From Heloderma charlesbogerti (taxonomy: Eukaryota; Chordata; Lepidosauria; Squamata; Helodermatidae), in the NCBI GenBank assembly GCA_026122225.1, contig JANEZZ010000795.1:310001-374000 (forward strand): a stretch of 64,000 nucleotides of DNA. The letters run 5' to 3'. Shown piece after piece: positions 33,831 to 44,672 of this stretch (position 1 is the stretch's first letter; each line of letters starts with the position of its first letter). The notes below the pieces were generated by a model. That model was not told the DNA's origin. It worked only from the letters and a program-made list of their open reading frames with translations, and searched no databases. A program made the position numbers and the translations under genes.

Positions 33831-34756
33831 CTAAACTGCAGAGTCTTGTGATATACTTTCGCCCCCTGCCACAAATGCTTATATGCAAGATGGCCCTTTC
33901 CCTTTCCCCCAGAAGGCAACGCAGTGAATGCATCAAAGAAACCCATGTCATACACAGCTAGGCAAGAGAAGCAGCAGCAGGATTTCTGATTGGGGTTTGA
34001 CCATTTCATATCTTCTCTGGCAATACTTCATTCGAATCAGAACTTCGTCTGAAACTTGTTTTTAGTGCCAGGTGGCCTTGCACAGATCTGAGAGAAGGCC
34101 CAGACAGCTCAGGGGTATTTACCTGCTTTGCACATATCTGTGAGGAGCCAGGATCAACCCTCAGCATCTCCAAAGGACTTCTAAGGGAGCTGGTCTGGGA
34201 ATGAATCTGTGCCCAAGACAGGGCAACTTGGGACTTACTTCAGAGTAAACACACAGAGGACCAGGCTTCAAACCTCCCTCCAGAAGTAACTTACAGTGCA
34301 ATCCCATGAAGGTCGAGTCAGAAGTAAGTGCAATAGAATTCAATGGTACTTACTCCCAAGTAAATACATATACCTGGAGAATTCATATGCACACTTTCCT
34401 GGAAATAAGCCCCATTGGGAACAATGGGACTTATTTTCGAGCAGACATACTTAGGATTGTATAAGTGAGGAGTTTTGTTGCAAAAACAAATCAACTCCGT
34501 TTTCCCCTTTTTACTAAGGCTTGTAATGAAGTGGCTGACAAAAGAAATAACTCCAGATTTTTTCCACTGCAACCAGGTGAACTGACTTTTCCCGAAGACT
34601 TGAGGGAGGAGGCGGGAAAAAGAGAAGAAAAACAAACCCTTGTGTCCCCTTGTATAAAGTTGTGTCAAGTCCAGAACTTCTCTTAGTTCTGGACTTCTTC
34701 CCTGCTGGAGGCCCCCCAGACTTGCTCTGGGTGAAATAAAGAAGGGAAAGAAAGAC
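33831..34756. other. Unassigned stretch with a hairpin MITE
   Basis: 34205-34470 is a decayed MITE with CTTACTTCAGAGTAAAC, GGTACTTACTCCCAAGTAA and ACTTATTTTCGAGCAGAC arms. No gene recognised. Confidence 0.45.
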
Positions 34757-35585
34757 CGGAGCCCATCTACACCAGGCTTTTACTCTGGGACGGGTGCGAG
34801 ATGAGGTCCCTCATGATAGATGACATAGTCACAACTTCGCAGCCATCCGTGGTTTTTGCCCAGAAAAAGTGGAGTTCCAAGGAGTCGTTTTACTGCGATT
34901 TTGGGGGTTTGCTGCGGGTTCCCCCAAAGTTGTGGGCCATCTGTTCCTTCCCCAATCTGACTTCGCATCATACAGTGGGTATGTTGTAGGCGTGTGTAGT
35001 GCCTGCATCACCATTTGCTCCCCCCATCCCTTCGCAGCTGCGCAGTTACAGAGGCACACAGGGACGTTAGCATTTATTTAATCACACTTTTGCACATTTT
35101 TGCAGCTTCGTATCTTTGCAACGATTGTGGACTCAGTACCCAAGGGCTGGGGGGGCGGTGTCTTGGGGGAGAAACAACATCGCTCTGGCCACCATTTCGG
35201 AGCAACAGCTAGGCACGGAGCGCTCACGCTTGTGAGTGCGAACCATTGTGAGAATCTCGGGCTGGGGAACTGACAAACTGATGCTGTGGAAAGGAAGGAG
35301 CACAAAATACCCAATTTTTACCGAAAACAGGGTCAGAAAGACACAGCAGAGCCCCTCAAATATAAAACAGCCACTGAAGTGTCGCACCCCCCACATTCAT
35401 GGGTCTGCACAGCTGCGCATTTCAGTATAATGGCAAAAAGAAGGACACCGCGAGTCTCTTAGGGAAGCGCACAGTACATCGCGAGTGTATCGCAGGGCAT
35501 GGTGATTCGAAGCCGCATTGCTGCGCAGTTGCGACGGGATGGGGGGCCAAAGCGGTGCCATGTAGATGGGGCCCAGGATGGAGGA
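34757..35585. mobile_element. CpG-rich inverted-repeat element
   Basis: Left end GCCCATCTACACCAGG and right end GCCATGTAGATGGGGCC form an inverted repeat. The interior is CpG-rich with internal repeats (CACAACTTCGCAGCC, CTTCGCAGCTGCGCAGTT, GCCGCATTGCTGCGCAGTTG). ORFs inside are chance products of composition. Confidence 0.6.
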
Positions 35586-35671
35586 GGAAAGGGAGACTTG
35601 TGTTTGGAAATGGAGCAGGAGAGAGAGAATTCCCCAAGCCAGTGTCTCCCTTCAGAGGAGTAGCACTGCAT

Positions 35672-35857
35672 TGGAACCTAGGAAGCTGCCACACTCTGAG
35701 TCAGAACATTGGTCCATCTAGCCCAGTACCGTTGATGCTGACTGGCAGCAGCTTTCCAGACTTTCAGGCGTGAGCTTTTCCAGCCCTACCCGGAGGTGCC
35801 AGGGGTTGAATGGGGGACCTTCTGCTTCCAAAGCAGGGGCTCCACCACTGAGCCATG
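35672..35857 (-). mobile_element. tRNA-derived SINE
   Basis: Minus strand: CATGGCTCAGTGGTGGAGC (A box), GAAGGTCCCCCATTCAACCC (B box), CTAGATGGACCAATGTTCTG 3' part. Confidence 0.85.
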
Positions 35858-36055
35858 GAGGGGGTAAGAAGGTTGCACGTCTGTCGTTTTCTGTATGAAG
35901 AAGCCAGACTAAAGGCACAATCCTGTGCATGTTGATTGCCACCTTGGTGGTTCTTTCTCAGAACAACTTTACTAATTAACAAGTACAGAGCTCAGTTACT
36001 GTGCGGCACGAAGCTCTCTCCTTCTCTGCAGCTGGCCACACCTTGTCCTCTAGCT

Positions 36056-36459
36056 CAGGGGTCCCCAACCCCCGGGCTGCGGACCGGTGCCAGTCCGTGG
36101 CCTGTCAGCAACCGCACTGCAGGGGTGTGCGAAACCCCCTCACCTTGGGTCTGCGGGGGGGGGGAGGCAATCCCTCCCTCCCCGCCCGGAATCCTCACCG
36201 GCCCCCGCCAGCTCCGCGGCAAGTCCGCAGAGCTGCCGGCCGGCTCCGGCTGCTGGTGGACTTCTAGCCGCTGGGCCATTTGTGTCCCTGTTCTACAAGT
36301 AATAGGCTATGTAAATCTTTACGTAGCCGATTACTGCAAAGAATAGGGACGCAAATAGCGTCCGAGTGGCCAGAAGTCTGCCAGCAGAAAACACCCCCCT
36401 CCCCCAGTCCGTGGAAAAATTGGACCGGTCCCTGGTGCCAAAAAGGTTGGGGACCACTG
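36056..36459. mobile_element. hAT MITE (CAGGGGTCCCCAACC) carrying the hairpin module
   Basis: TIRs CAGGGGTCCCCAACC / GGTTGGGGACCACTG, 8-bp target-site duplication CTCTAGCT (36048-36055) and CTCTAACT (36460-36467). At 36270-36360 it contains a two-level hairpin: outer CCATTTGTGTCCCTGTTCT / AGAATAGGGACGCAAATAG, inner TAATAGGCTATGTAAAT / CTTTACGTAGCCGATTA. Confidence 0.92.
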
Positions 36460-36599
36460 CTCTAACTAGTCTAAACCAATTCCTTGTTAACATTACTAGA
36501 TACATAACAAGTCTTAAAGAGACAGTGCCCTATTCCCACGGCACATGCTTTCATTTCCTTGAGGAGGTGAAGGAGCTGAAGGCTGTTCCTTGCGTCTTC

Positions 36600-36900
36600 T
36601 CTTTTTTAAGTGATTTATAAAAAGTGTTGCGCCTGCCAGCAGTGCTGCAACGCAGCCCTCAACGCACACTGCCCAGCACTTCCTGGGAAGCTGCATGCGG
36701 AGGGGAAGAGAAAAGCCAAGGGGGAAAAGGAGTTTGTGGAGGCTAATAAAATGCCTTCCTGTGCCAGTCAGCTTCTGCAGAAATCAAAGGTTGCTCTTTG
36801 GGGCAATACGATCAGAGGTTGTGTGAAATTCAATATTTTTAAAAGAGGTTTTGCTCCTCCCTCTTCCGGCGGTGAGGAGAGAACAGCCTGTAGCAAAAAG
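36600..36900 (+). repeat. Diverged third copy of repeat block A
   Basis: 36720-36840 aligns with 46590-46710 (GGAGTTTGTGGAGGCTAAT, CTTCTGCAGAAATCAAAGG, TGTGTGAAATTCAATATTT). The position filled by a foldback element at 58509-59041 is empty here. Confidence 0.6.
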
Positions 36901-37343
36901 TCCTAATTTGCATGAAACACTAAAGTGCTTACATGGAATATTGAAGGGGAGAAAAAGCCTCAGAGATTTAGAATAGTACTTTTGGCCATTTTCCTCAGTT
37001 AGAATCGATGTGAGTTACACAAATCATATGAAAAAAATGTTAGCGGCTTCTTGGTCTCCATACTCTTTGAGAGATGGGAGCTTAATAGGAACCCAGGAAA
37101 TGAAAGAGCTTTTTAGTTCTACGGAGCAGCCAAAAGAAAAGGTTGTGGATTGCACATATTTAAAAACTAGCTTTTTAACCTTGTTTTTAGGCTGTATTTC
37201 ATCTGTATTTTTTAAGAGCTATAGAAATGCTCGTACTGAGAGACTTTACATGAATGAACTTTTTTCTATTGGAACACATTATCTTTTTAAACATTATATA
37301 AAAATTCTAGTTAGGTCATATGAAATAGATTTTTTTTTTCACA

Positions 37344-37565
37344 GTCCAACTACTTCAGATAGACTTTTTCTTTGAAAGTGTCTGCTTCTTTTAAACAATA
37401 CAAAAGGACTCTTAAGCCACTTCAGATAAATAGACTTTTTTCTTTGAAACTCTTTGGCTTTTTAAAGAACACAGAAAAAATACAAAAGAACTCTTCAGCC
37501 ACTTTAAATAAATAGACTTTGTTCTTTGAAACTCTCTGGCTTTTTATTATTGACTACCATGCAAG
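37344..37565. repeat. Three tandem units of about 75-85 bp
   Basis: Each unit has CCACTTCAGATAAATAGAC or a variant, TTCTTTGAAACTCT, GGCTTTTTAAA and AACTCTTCAG. Confidence 0.8.
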
Positions 37566-37707
37566 CTATAAATTTCTACAGGACCTCTGGAAGAGAGACT
37601 GGTATGTTTTTTTTCTCTAACTTCCCCCCCCCACCCCCCAGTATGTAGGCACATAAGGGTCTATAATATCGTGGGGGGAGGGGTTTGGGGTGGCTGGGCC
37701 CCCACAC

Positions 37708-37797
37708 CCTTGATGTCACTGCTTCCCTTTCTTTCCCTTCTGTATGCCAGGAAGTGATGGGGCCAGATGCCATGATCTTAGATTTTTTAATATTGCA
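37708..37797 (-). mobile_element. BovB internal fragment, about 90 bp
   Basis: Reverse complement of ORF2 coding for KIMASGPITSW-H-EGKE-EAVT (compare the same stretch at 52110-52180). Truncated at both ends. Confidence 0.85.
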
Positions 37798-37854
37798 CAA
37801 TATTGGCCTATTCAGAGGACATCTGCTACCAAGACTTGGAAAAGACAGTCTTGG

Positions 37855-38554
37855 TATTGCTGTGCAGGGACCGCCCAATCCGACCCGGAAGCCGCTTTGT
37901 GGTTTCGGAGGCGGGCCTGATTCGGCTTGGGCAGATTCGGGGGGGGGGGGACCCGACTTGGCCCCAAACCAGGATTCAGATTTCGAACCCTGCTTTGGGT
38001 TCCCCCCAATGACCCAGTGCAAAACACCTTACCTTGCCGCTGCCACCACCTCTGCTGCTATCCTCGCCGCTGCTATCCTCGCCGCTGCCTCCGGTGCTGC
38101 TGCCGCCGCCACCTTCACCACTGCCACCTTTGCCATTGCTGAGGCCTGGACGCACGCGCCGACTCTTACTGCAGGGAGTCACCATTTTTAAACTGGCAAC
38201 TTCTAGGAACTTCCTGGAGATTCCTGGAAGTTGCCATTTTAAAAATGGTGACTCCCTGCAGTAAGAGTCGGCGCATGCATCCAGGCCTCAGGAGTTGACG
38301 GCAGCAAGGATGGCAGGGGCGGAGGCGAGGGCGGCGGTGGCAGCAACGGAGGCGGCGGCTCAGGTAAGGACCTGGCGTGCCTGGGCCAGGGCTGCCGAAG
38401 TGCCAAAGCACACCGGGTGCTTTGGAGAGCCCCCGACTCACTCCGGGTCGCTTCGTGCCCCCTCTGCTTCGCCTTGGAAGGGGCTCAAAGTGACCCAAAG
38501 CAGCCCGCTTCGACTCGAGGTTCGGACCTCAGGCCAAAGTGATGCACAGCCCTA
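37855..38554. mobile_element. Foldback hAT-like element D, 700 bp
   Basis: Ends TATTGCTGTGCA / TGCACAGCCCTA, with imperfect 8-bp direct repeats AGTCTTGG (37847-37854) and AATCTTGC (38555-38562). GC-rich codon-like arms flank a central palindrome at 38145-38292 with arms of about 70 bp (GCCGACTCTTACTGCAGGGA and its complement). Confidence 0.75.
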
Positions 38555-38631
38555 AATCTTGCAAGGTAATTTGTTCCAACTTTTGGGACGTCAATCATGT
38601 GCCTCAAGTTGTCTCTAATTTTTTTTGGTAG

Positions 38632-38694
38632 GTGGAAGGAGATTCCAGACCTCTTTGCATCTTGACATACAACCACATCTTCCCAGATTCATTG
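38632..38694 (+). other. Exon-like segment U1, 63 nt, phase 1-1, open
   Basis: Acceptor TTTTTTTTGGTAG, donor GTAAGG. The phase-1 reading gives GRRFQTSLHLDIQPHLPRFI with no stop. Confidence 0.55.
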
Positions 38695-39126
38695 GTAAGG
38701 CTTGGGGACACTGAGATCTTGTGTTTTGGACATACTTGTGTTTGTGGCATTTCCTGCTATACAACAATCCTGTATAATGGCTTTGTCTGGGTTTTCTCTT
38801 ATAAGCAGAGTTACATCTAAAGGGAGCATGGTCAGGGGAACAATTTTATGCACCTGGTTCATCTAATTCAAGGGGAGTGGCAGTACTGCTGGCAAAAAAG
38901 TGCCCACTAGCAGTGACAGACATAGTCAGACACCCAAGAGGGAGATACATCTATGTTAAAGGGAACCTGAGGGAAATGCAGCTCATGTTGGGTTCGCTCT
39001 ATGGTCCCAACAAAGGACAGGACATCTTTATGAAAGAAGCAATGGGAATATTAGAAGAATTCCCACAAGGTATGGTCATAGTAGGAGGAGACTTCAATGA
39101 CGTGTTAGATGCTGTCAGGGTGGACA

Positions 39127-39638
39127 CTGAGCCCATAGTATCCCAGAGTAGTTCTGATTCTGAGGAAGAGCAGTCGCTCCTGGGAGGGGAGCGCGCTCCT
39201 CTTTCCCAGGGCCAACAGCTGACGGAGATTCCTCCCACCAACATTCCTAGCTTAGATAGCAGTCCAGGGAGTAACAGAGAGCGGATAGCAAACTTGGTGG
39301 ATGCGCAATGCCGACGCAGAGAGCGGTGCCAGATGGAGGGCGCAGAAAGGAGGCGTAGTGCCCGGTTGGTGCGCAAACAACGGCTGCGCCCAGAGGATCC
39401 AAGGGAAAAGGGGAGGGACTCTCCCTAGTCCTTAAGTTCAGGGGTCTGCCAGTAATTCTCTTTCAAACGGGGACCAACTGTTCCAACTTAGGGCATAGGT
39501 TCGGTGCTGCTCAGATCTAGTTGCAAACGGTATAGTTGTTAAGTTGAAAAAGAAGAATAAAGCTTTGAAAAGAATCCCTTTGTCTGTGTCTGGACTTGGC
39601 TACTGGATTAGACTGAGAGAGGCCTCCAAGGAGCCCTT
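39127..39638 (+). mobile_element. LTR-like insertion, about 512 bp, inside the L1 endonuclease
   Basis: The L1 reading breaks at GGTGGACA and resumes at GACAGATGCC. The 4-bp direct repeat GACA (39123-39126 and 39639-39642) brackets the insert. The insert holds a stretch coding for Glu/Ser-rich then Arg-rich residues and, near its 3' end, GAATAAAGCTTTGAAAAG, as in Gypsy-type LTRs. Its ends are not a clear TG..CA, so the class is uncertain. Confidence 0.55.
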
Positions 39639-40802
39639 GACAGATGCCTCATTAGATAGAAGTGGAAGACTGGTAAGAGGTGAGAGGGGCCCAAATGCTT
39701 TAGCAGAGATACTCAGCAATCACGGTTTGACAGACGTATGGAGTAAGCTGAATGCAAACATCAAAAACTATACTTTTTATTCTCCAAGGCATAACACCTA
39801 CTCAGGGGTTGATTACCTTTTAACTACTCAGACAGGGGCTATCACAGTCTCTGATCATGTCCCAATAAGCTTAATTCTTGCTCTTCAGGACAAGCAACCA
39901 AGGAGATATGCTTGGCAGCTCAGTCCAAATTTAATAGCAAGTAATATCAGTCAGGTTAAAGGAGGAAATCAAAGCCACCTTTACCATAAATTCAGTTCCT
40001 GATATGAAGAAATAGTGTGGAATGCAATGAAATCAGTAATAAGGGGATTGTGTGCTCAAGAAGCCAGCATTTTTTAAAAAGGCTGCTAAACAAAAATGTC
40101 TTGCTGACATACCTAAACTGGAATCAGATCACAAAACGACCGGGAACCAGAAAACATATAAAATTATTAGGGAAAAGAAATGAATTAAAGGTGTTTGAAA
40201 TTGGAAATTGGTAAAATATATGACTCAATTATATATTTCAACAGACTATATTATAAATTAGAGAACTGCAATTCTAAATTACTTGCAAGGAACAAGAAAT
40301 TTTATTTGGGCAGTTAGGGACAAAGAAGGTCAAATGTATCACAAAGCATCCAAAATAAATAGCACTTTCACAAAATTTTATCGGAATTTGTATACTTCTG
40401 GCAATCCAGACTCCAATCAAATAGAAACATATCTAAGAAAAATTAATTTAAAACCACTTAGCCAAGATCACTCCAGATATTTAAACCAACCAGCTTTGAG
40501 CAAGAAATTCAGAAAGTGATAAAGCGGTTGAAAAGGGAAAACTCCAGGATTAGATGGATTCAGTGGGGAATTCTATCAAGTCCTTGAGTTGGCATAACTC
40601 TTTAAAAACATCTTGGAATGAGTTGTGGGGAGATACCAGGGACATGGAAACGGACACACTTAATAGTAATATTAAAGCCAGGGAAAGACCGCATGTCCCT
40701 GGGATCATGCCGTGCCATAGCATTACTAAACCAAGATGCAAAAATATTATCTGTCTTGGTTAATCAAATTAACACATTTATAACAAACTATATAGCAGAA
40801 GA

Positions 40803-40907
40803 TGAAGTTGAGCACACGCCAGGAGAGAGCGGAGGACAGGAAGGCCTGACGTGCTATGGTCCATGGGGTCACGAAGAGTCGGACACGACTTAACGACTGA
40901 ACAACAA
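40803..40907 (+). mobile_element. 105-bp BovB 3'-end insertion
   Basis: TGAAGTTGAGCACACGCC to CGACTGAACAACAA, with a perfect 13-bp target-site duplication ATATAGCAGAAGA at 40790-40802 and 40908-40920, inside L1 coding sequence. Confidence 0.95.
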
Positions 40908-41062
40908 ATATAGCAGAAGACCAGGCAGGGTTTATGCCCCGGAGGCAATTAGCTGATGCAGTAAGAAGAACATTAAACATTATTCATTTTGGAAGCAAAG
41001 AAAAAGTTTATTTAGCTCTACTATCCTTATACATCTTTAAGGCATTTGACAGAGTGGATTGC

Positions 41063-41587
41063 ATTGGAGAGGGGGCATTGAAGGCAACTTGCTCATGGGG
41101 TGTCCGCCCCCCCCCACACACACACACACAGGACCGGGAGCTGACATGGGCATCAAACTTTGCTTCAGGTTGCTTCAGGTTGTCAGGGGCCGAGGCCTGG
41201 GGAAGGCATTAGCCCTGAGGGTCAAGACAAGGGCTGGACCAGAAGAGGTAAAGCTAAGGTGAAGGAAAGGAGGTCTGAATCTGAGGCCCAGAGACACAGG
41301 GGCATAGTCAGAGCCAGCAGAAGGTTGAGAAAAGGCAACAGCAGTCTGTTGCTGTCACTCCTAGTGAAAAGTTCCTCAGACCAGACTAATAAGCAGACTG
41401 AGCTTCATAGGCCTAGATGAGCAGGGATTGTAGTGTCAGCTGATAATTACGGAAGCCTAGGTGGCATGGCCCCCTTGTGCTGCAAATGTAATCTGCCAGG
41501 AAGTAAAATGCCAGATTCTGATTACTGGAAGCTCTGGTTTGAAGCACATGGGCCATCTGCCTTACAGATGTGCATATGCTCGCTCTT

Positions 41588-41622
<35 letters not shown>

Positions 41623-41944
41623 GAGTTTCCTTGACAGATGTCAGTGTGCTCCCTGGAGACTGAAAGTCTGAAAAACCACTGTGCCATTGCGTAACAGTAC
41701 TGTCAATTTCTAAACACCAATGCATGTCAGCTATCAAATACTACAGAATATGAACTATCAGATATCACACCGGGCAATTAAATATTGCTGGAGTCGAATA
41801 GGGATGTCTATTCTCTGGAGAACGTTCATGTATGCTACCAAAATCCACAAAAGAGAAGCTAGAGGAGAATTTTAGAGCAAATTTGTTTCAACAATCTAGG
41901 GATGTTGAGGCTCATCAGACTGACCCCATATTATTTTCTTGCAG
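41063..41944. other. Unassigned stretch and intron of unit U2
   Basis: (CA)n at about 41111-41130, (CT)n(CA)n at about 41584-41622. From about 41690 on, the sequence matches the intron of the tandem unit. No separate gene. Confidence 0.5.
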
Positions 41945-42007
41945 GGCTACGTGAATTCCATGCCACTGCACATTTTTCTTTGCAATTAGGACTTTCTGTA
42001 GTTCATG
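41945..42007 (+). other. Exon-like segment U2, 63 nt, phase 1-1, open
   Basis: Acceptor ATTATTTTCTTGCAG, donor GTAAGT. Phase-1 reading LREFHATAHFSLQLGLSVVH. Confidence 0.6.
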
Positions 42008-42284
42008 GTAAGTCTTGGAACACTGAGATCTTCAGCATATCCTTGTTTGTGATACTCATGACATATTTGACAGAATGATACTACTAGATACCAATGTAGT
42101 GATACCTAGGAAAAATTCCCCAAGTTGATTGGGAAATGAGAGCCAGCTGTGCTTGACTCATGGGGGGGAGGGAGGTCTTTATCTGCCAGGCCACAAGCAG
42201 GGCAGCGATGTCCAATTGAATTCCCAAAGACCCATTTCGACATGGGTCTTTATCAAGGGAACTGAAGCATACAAAATATGAAAT

Positions 42285-42288
<4 letters not shown>

Positions 42289-42331
<43 letters not shown>
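42289..42331. repeat. (TA)n microsatellite
   Basis: Uninterrupted TA dinucleotides in the intron between U2 and U3. Confidence 0.97.
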
Positions 42332-43002
42332 CACACCAAAGCATTTAAAATACAATTTTACTTGTTTCCAAAAGAACTCTTGAATAATATGTATTGACTA
42401 ATTAAAATCTTCAGAGTACGCTAAACTATCGGAGTACGCTAAATTCTCTGTAGTATTGCTCATATGGCTCTGGGTTATAGAGAGCAGAGCATGAAGAAAC
42501 AAAATACAAGATGGCTTGAGTGCAGATGGAGAGAAACTCCTAGTGGATGCAATGGTGTGTGCCTATGGTCGGGTGTATTCAGGGGTGGTGAGGGCGGCAA
42601 GAAAACGTTTTGCTGCCTGTATTCAGCCGTCTATGTGCCGCTCAGCAGAGCTTTTTAGGGCTATCCAGGGGCTATTACAAGACAGATGAGCAGCTCCAAG
42701 TCTCCCCCTTTTATGCTCAGAGCCCCGACAATTCCAAGAAAATTTCAAGGAGCCAATCACACGTTGACTACTGCAAGCATTCCTGAACTCTCTAATGGGT
42801 GGGGGAAGTTCCCACAGGAAGAGAATGGAATCCTTGACAAAATGACCACAAACTCACCTTTGAGTCAAAATATTTGGAGAATATTTACACTTTCAGGAAA
42901 TTTTTACTACCAGATTAGGAGAGGAGAACATTTGGAACAAATTTGTTACAACTCTGAGGATCTTTGCTGCTTCAAGTTGTGTTTTGTGTTCTTTTCTTGC
43001 AG

Positions 43003-43065
43003 CTCAAGGTGGCTTCCAGGTGACTGCACATCTTACGACGCAATCTGGACTTTTGGTATCTGATG
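43003..43065 (+). other. Exon-like segment U3, 63 nt, phase 1-1, open
   Basis: Acceptor TTCTTTTCTTGCAG, donor GTAAGG. Phase-1 reading QGGFQVTAHLTTQSGLLVSD. Confidence 0.62.
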
Positions 43066-43552
43066 GTAAGGCTTGTGGAATCTGGGGACCACTCTGATTA
43101 AAGAGGTTGCCAAGATTTCTATGTCCCGTCTTGGAAATCCAAGTTGGGGGCTCATAAGTTTCCCAGTTTGCAAACCACTGTAATATACCATAGTATATCA
43201 ACTGTCAGCAGTTTCAACTACCAAATGCTACTGCATGTCTATCAAATACTGCCAAATGTGCCAGATATCAAATAGTGAATAGAAATATCATTAGGGGTTA
43301 AATACAAATATCCATTATTTGAAGAATATGTGAGCAGTCAGAAGGCATCTGGATCTTGCCATCAATATCCACATAGGAATGTTTTGAAGATTTTTGGGGG
43401 AGCTAATTAATTCCAATATTCTAGCAGCAAATCTCAGAAAAGGCCTTAGAAATGATGTTTGTGCAAAGTTAACTTTTCCAGTATCTACATCCAGACCACA
43501 ACTCTGCAGACGTTCAGGTGCTTCAACTTTTCTCCCTGTTGTTTTGTTGCAG

Positions 43553-43601
43553 GTCAGGATTTGTCCATGGTGGTTCCATTTTTCAATTTTCACTGCCTAT
43601 T
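43553..43601 (+). other. Exon-like segment U4, 49 nt, frame lost
   Basis: Acceptor TGTTTTGTTGCAG, donor GTAAGT. It is 14 nt shorter than its sisters, so splicing it in would shift the frame. Splice sites are still intact. Confidence 0.5.
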
Positions 43602-43747
43602 GTAAGTCCTGTCCCAGTGATCACTGCATCAGAAAGTTGCTGGCAAAGCTCTGTGGGAATGTTGGGCATGATCAGCTATCCAGTACCAAATAGTGAAATG
43701 AAATATCTGTAGGGGTCAAAACCAAATATCTACTATTTGGAGAATAT

Positions 43748-44605
43748 TAGGAGTGCACGAAAGCCACTTACCTGGTCTCGCAGCTTGTTCGCGGTGGGGG
43801 GGAGGTGCTTCGCTGCTCTCCCCCCGAAGTTCAGGCCGGGGGGGGAGGCTTCCCGCCTCGCCTGGCCGAAATTCAGGCCGGGGGGGAGGCTTCCCGCCTC
43901 GCCCGGCCGCGAAATAAAAAGTTAAAAAAAACAACAACGCCCCGTGATAGGCTACGTGACGATTAACGTAGCCTATCACGGCTAGATCTGCAAAGTCAGC
44001 CGTGATAGGCTACGTTAATCGTCACGTAGCCTATCACGGGTGACTTTAAAAAAAATAAATAATAAGCGCGTACGCAAATGGCGGCCCCCATAGGGAGCTG
44101 CCATTCGCGTTCCTTATTTGGTCGCTGTAGTCTACGTAAATCTTTATGTAGACTACAGCGACCAAATAAGGAACGTGAATGGCGGCTCCCTATGGGGGCC
44201 GCCATTAGCCGTACGCGCTTTTTTTTTTTTTTTAAAGTCACCCGTGATAGGCTACGTGACGATTTACGTAGCCTATCACAGCTGACTTTGCAAATCTAGC
44301 CGTGATAGGCTACGTTAATCGTCACGTAGCCTATCACGGGGGCGTTTTTTTTTTAAACTTTTATTGGAATGGCGGCGGCGGCAGCTGGTCGAAAGACTGG
44401 CTGCCGCCTCTGCGCCCTGTCAAAGACCTGCCGAACCGCCGCCAGGACCCGCCACCGGGAGGGACATTCGGGAAAGGTAAGTCCCGTCCCGGGGGGGGGT
44501 GCGGGGGGCGGTGCGGAGAATTTCTCCCCGAAACTTCTTCGGGGGGCCGAACACGTTGGCGCTCGGCCCCCCGAAGTTTTGGGGAGAAATTCTCCGCCAT
44601 CCCTA
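43748..44605. mobile_element. Foldback hAT-like element A, 858 bp
   Basis: Ends TAGGAGTGCAC / CCATCCCTA, perfect 8-bp target-site duplication GAGAATAT (43740-43747 and 44606-44613). The core at 43938-44345 is one large palindrome centred near 44141, with arms of about 204 bp that themselves contain the smaller palindrome GTGATAGGCTACGT / ACGTAGCCTATCAC twice per arm. No transposase. Confidence 0.9.
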
Positions 44606-44672
44606 GAGAATATTCAAGTACCCAGAGAAGAACTTTTGGAACAAATTCATTCCAGCTCCAGAGGTGTCCAGT

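Larger units (their letters stand above)
38823..41062 (+). mobile_element. Dead L1-clade LINE ORF2
   Basis: Endonuclease part at 38877-39125 (RGRYIYVKGNLREMQ, GSLYGPNKGQDIF, VIVGGDFNDVLDA). RT part in broken frames: 40650-40800 encodes THLIVILKPGKDRMSLGS then LLNQDAKILSVLVNQIN; 40917-41055 encodes EDQAGFMPRRQLADAVRRTL then LLSLYIFKAFDRVD. Many stops. Interrupted by an LTR-like insertion and by a BovB end. Confidence 0.87.

Noticed and set aside
36600..36620. Additional exon-like unit upstream of the 38.6-kb array
   Set aside because: The area is a diverged copy of block A; no segment with both a CAG acceptor and a GTAAG donor in the right spacing was found before 38632.
37576..38555. Several ORFs of 70-168 codons
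   Set aside because: They cross a BovB scrap and a GC-rich palindromic element; overlapping open frames on both strands reflect composition.
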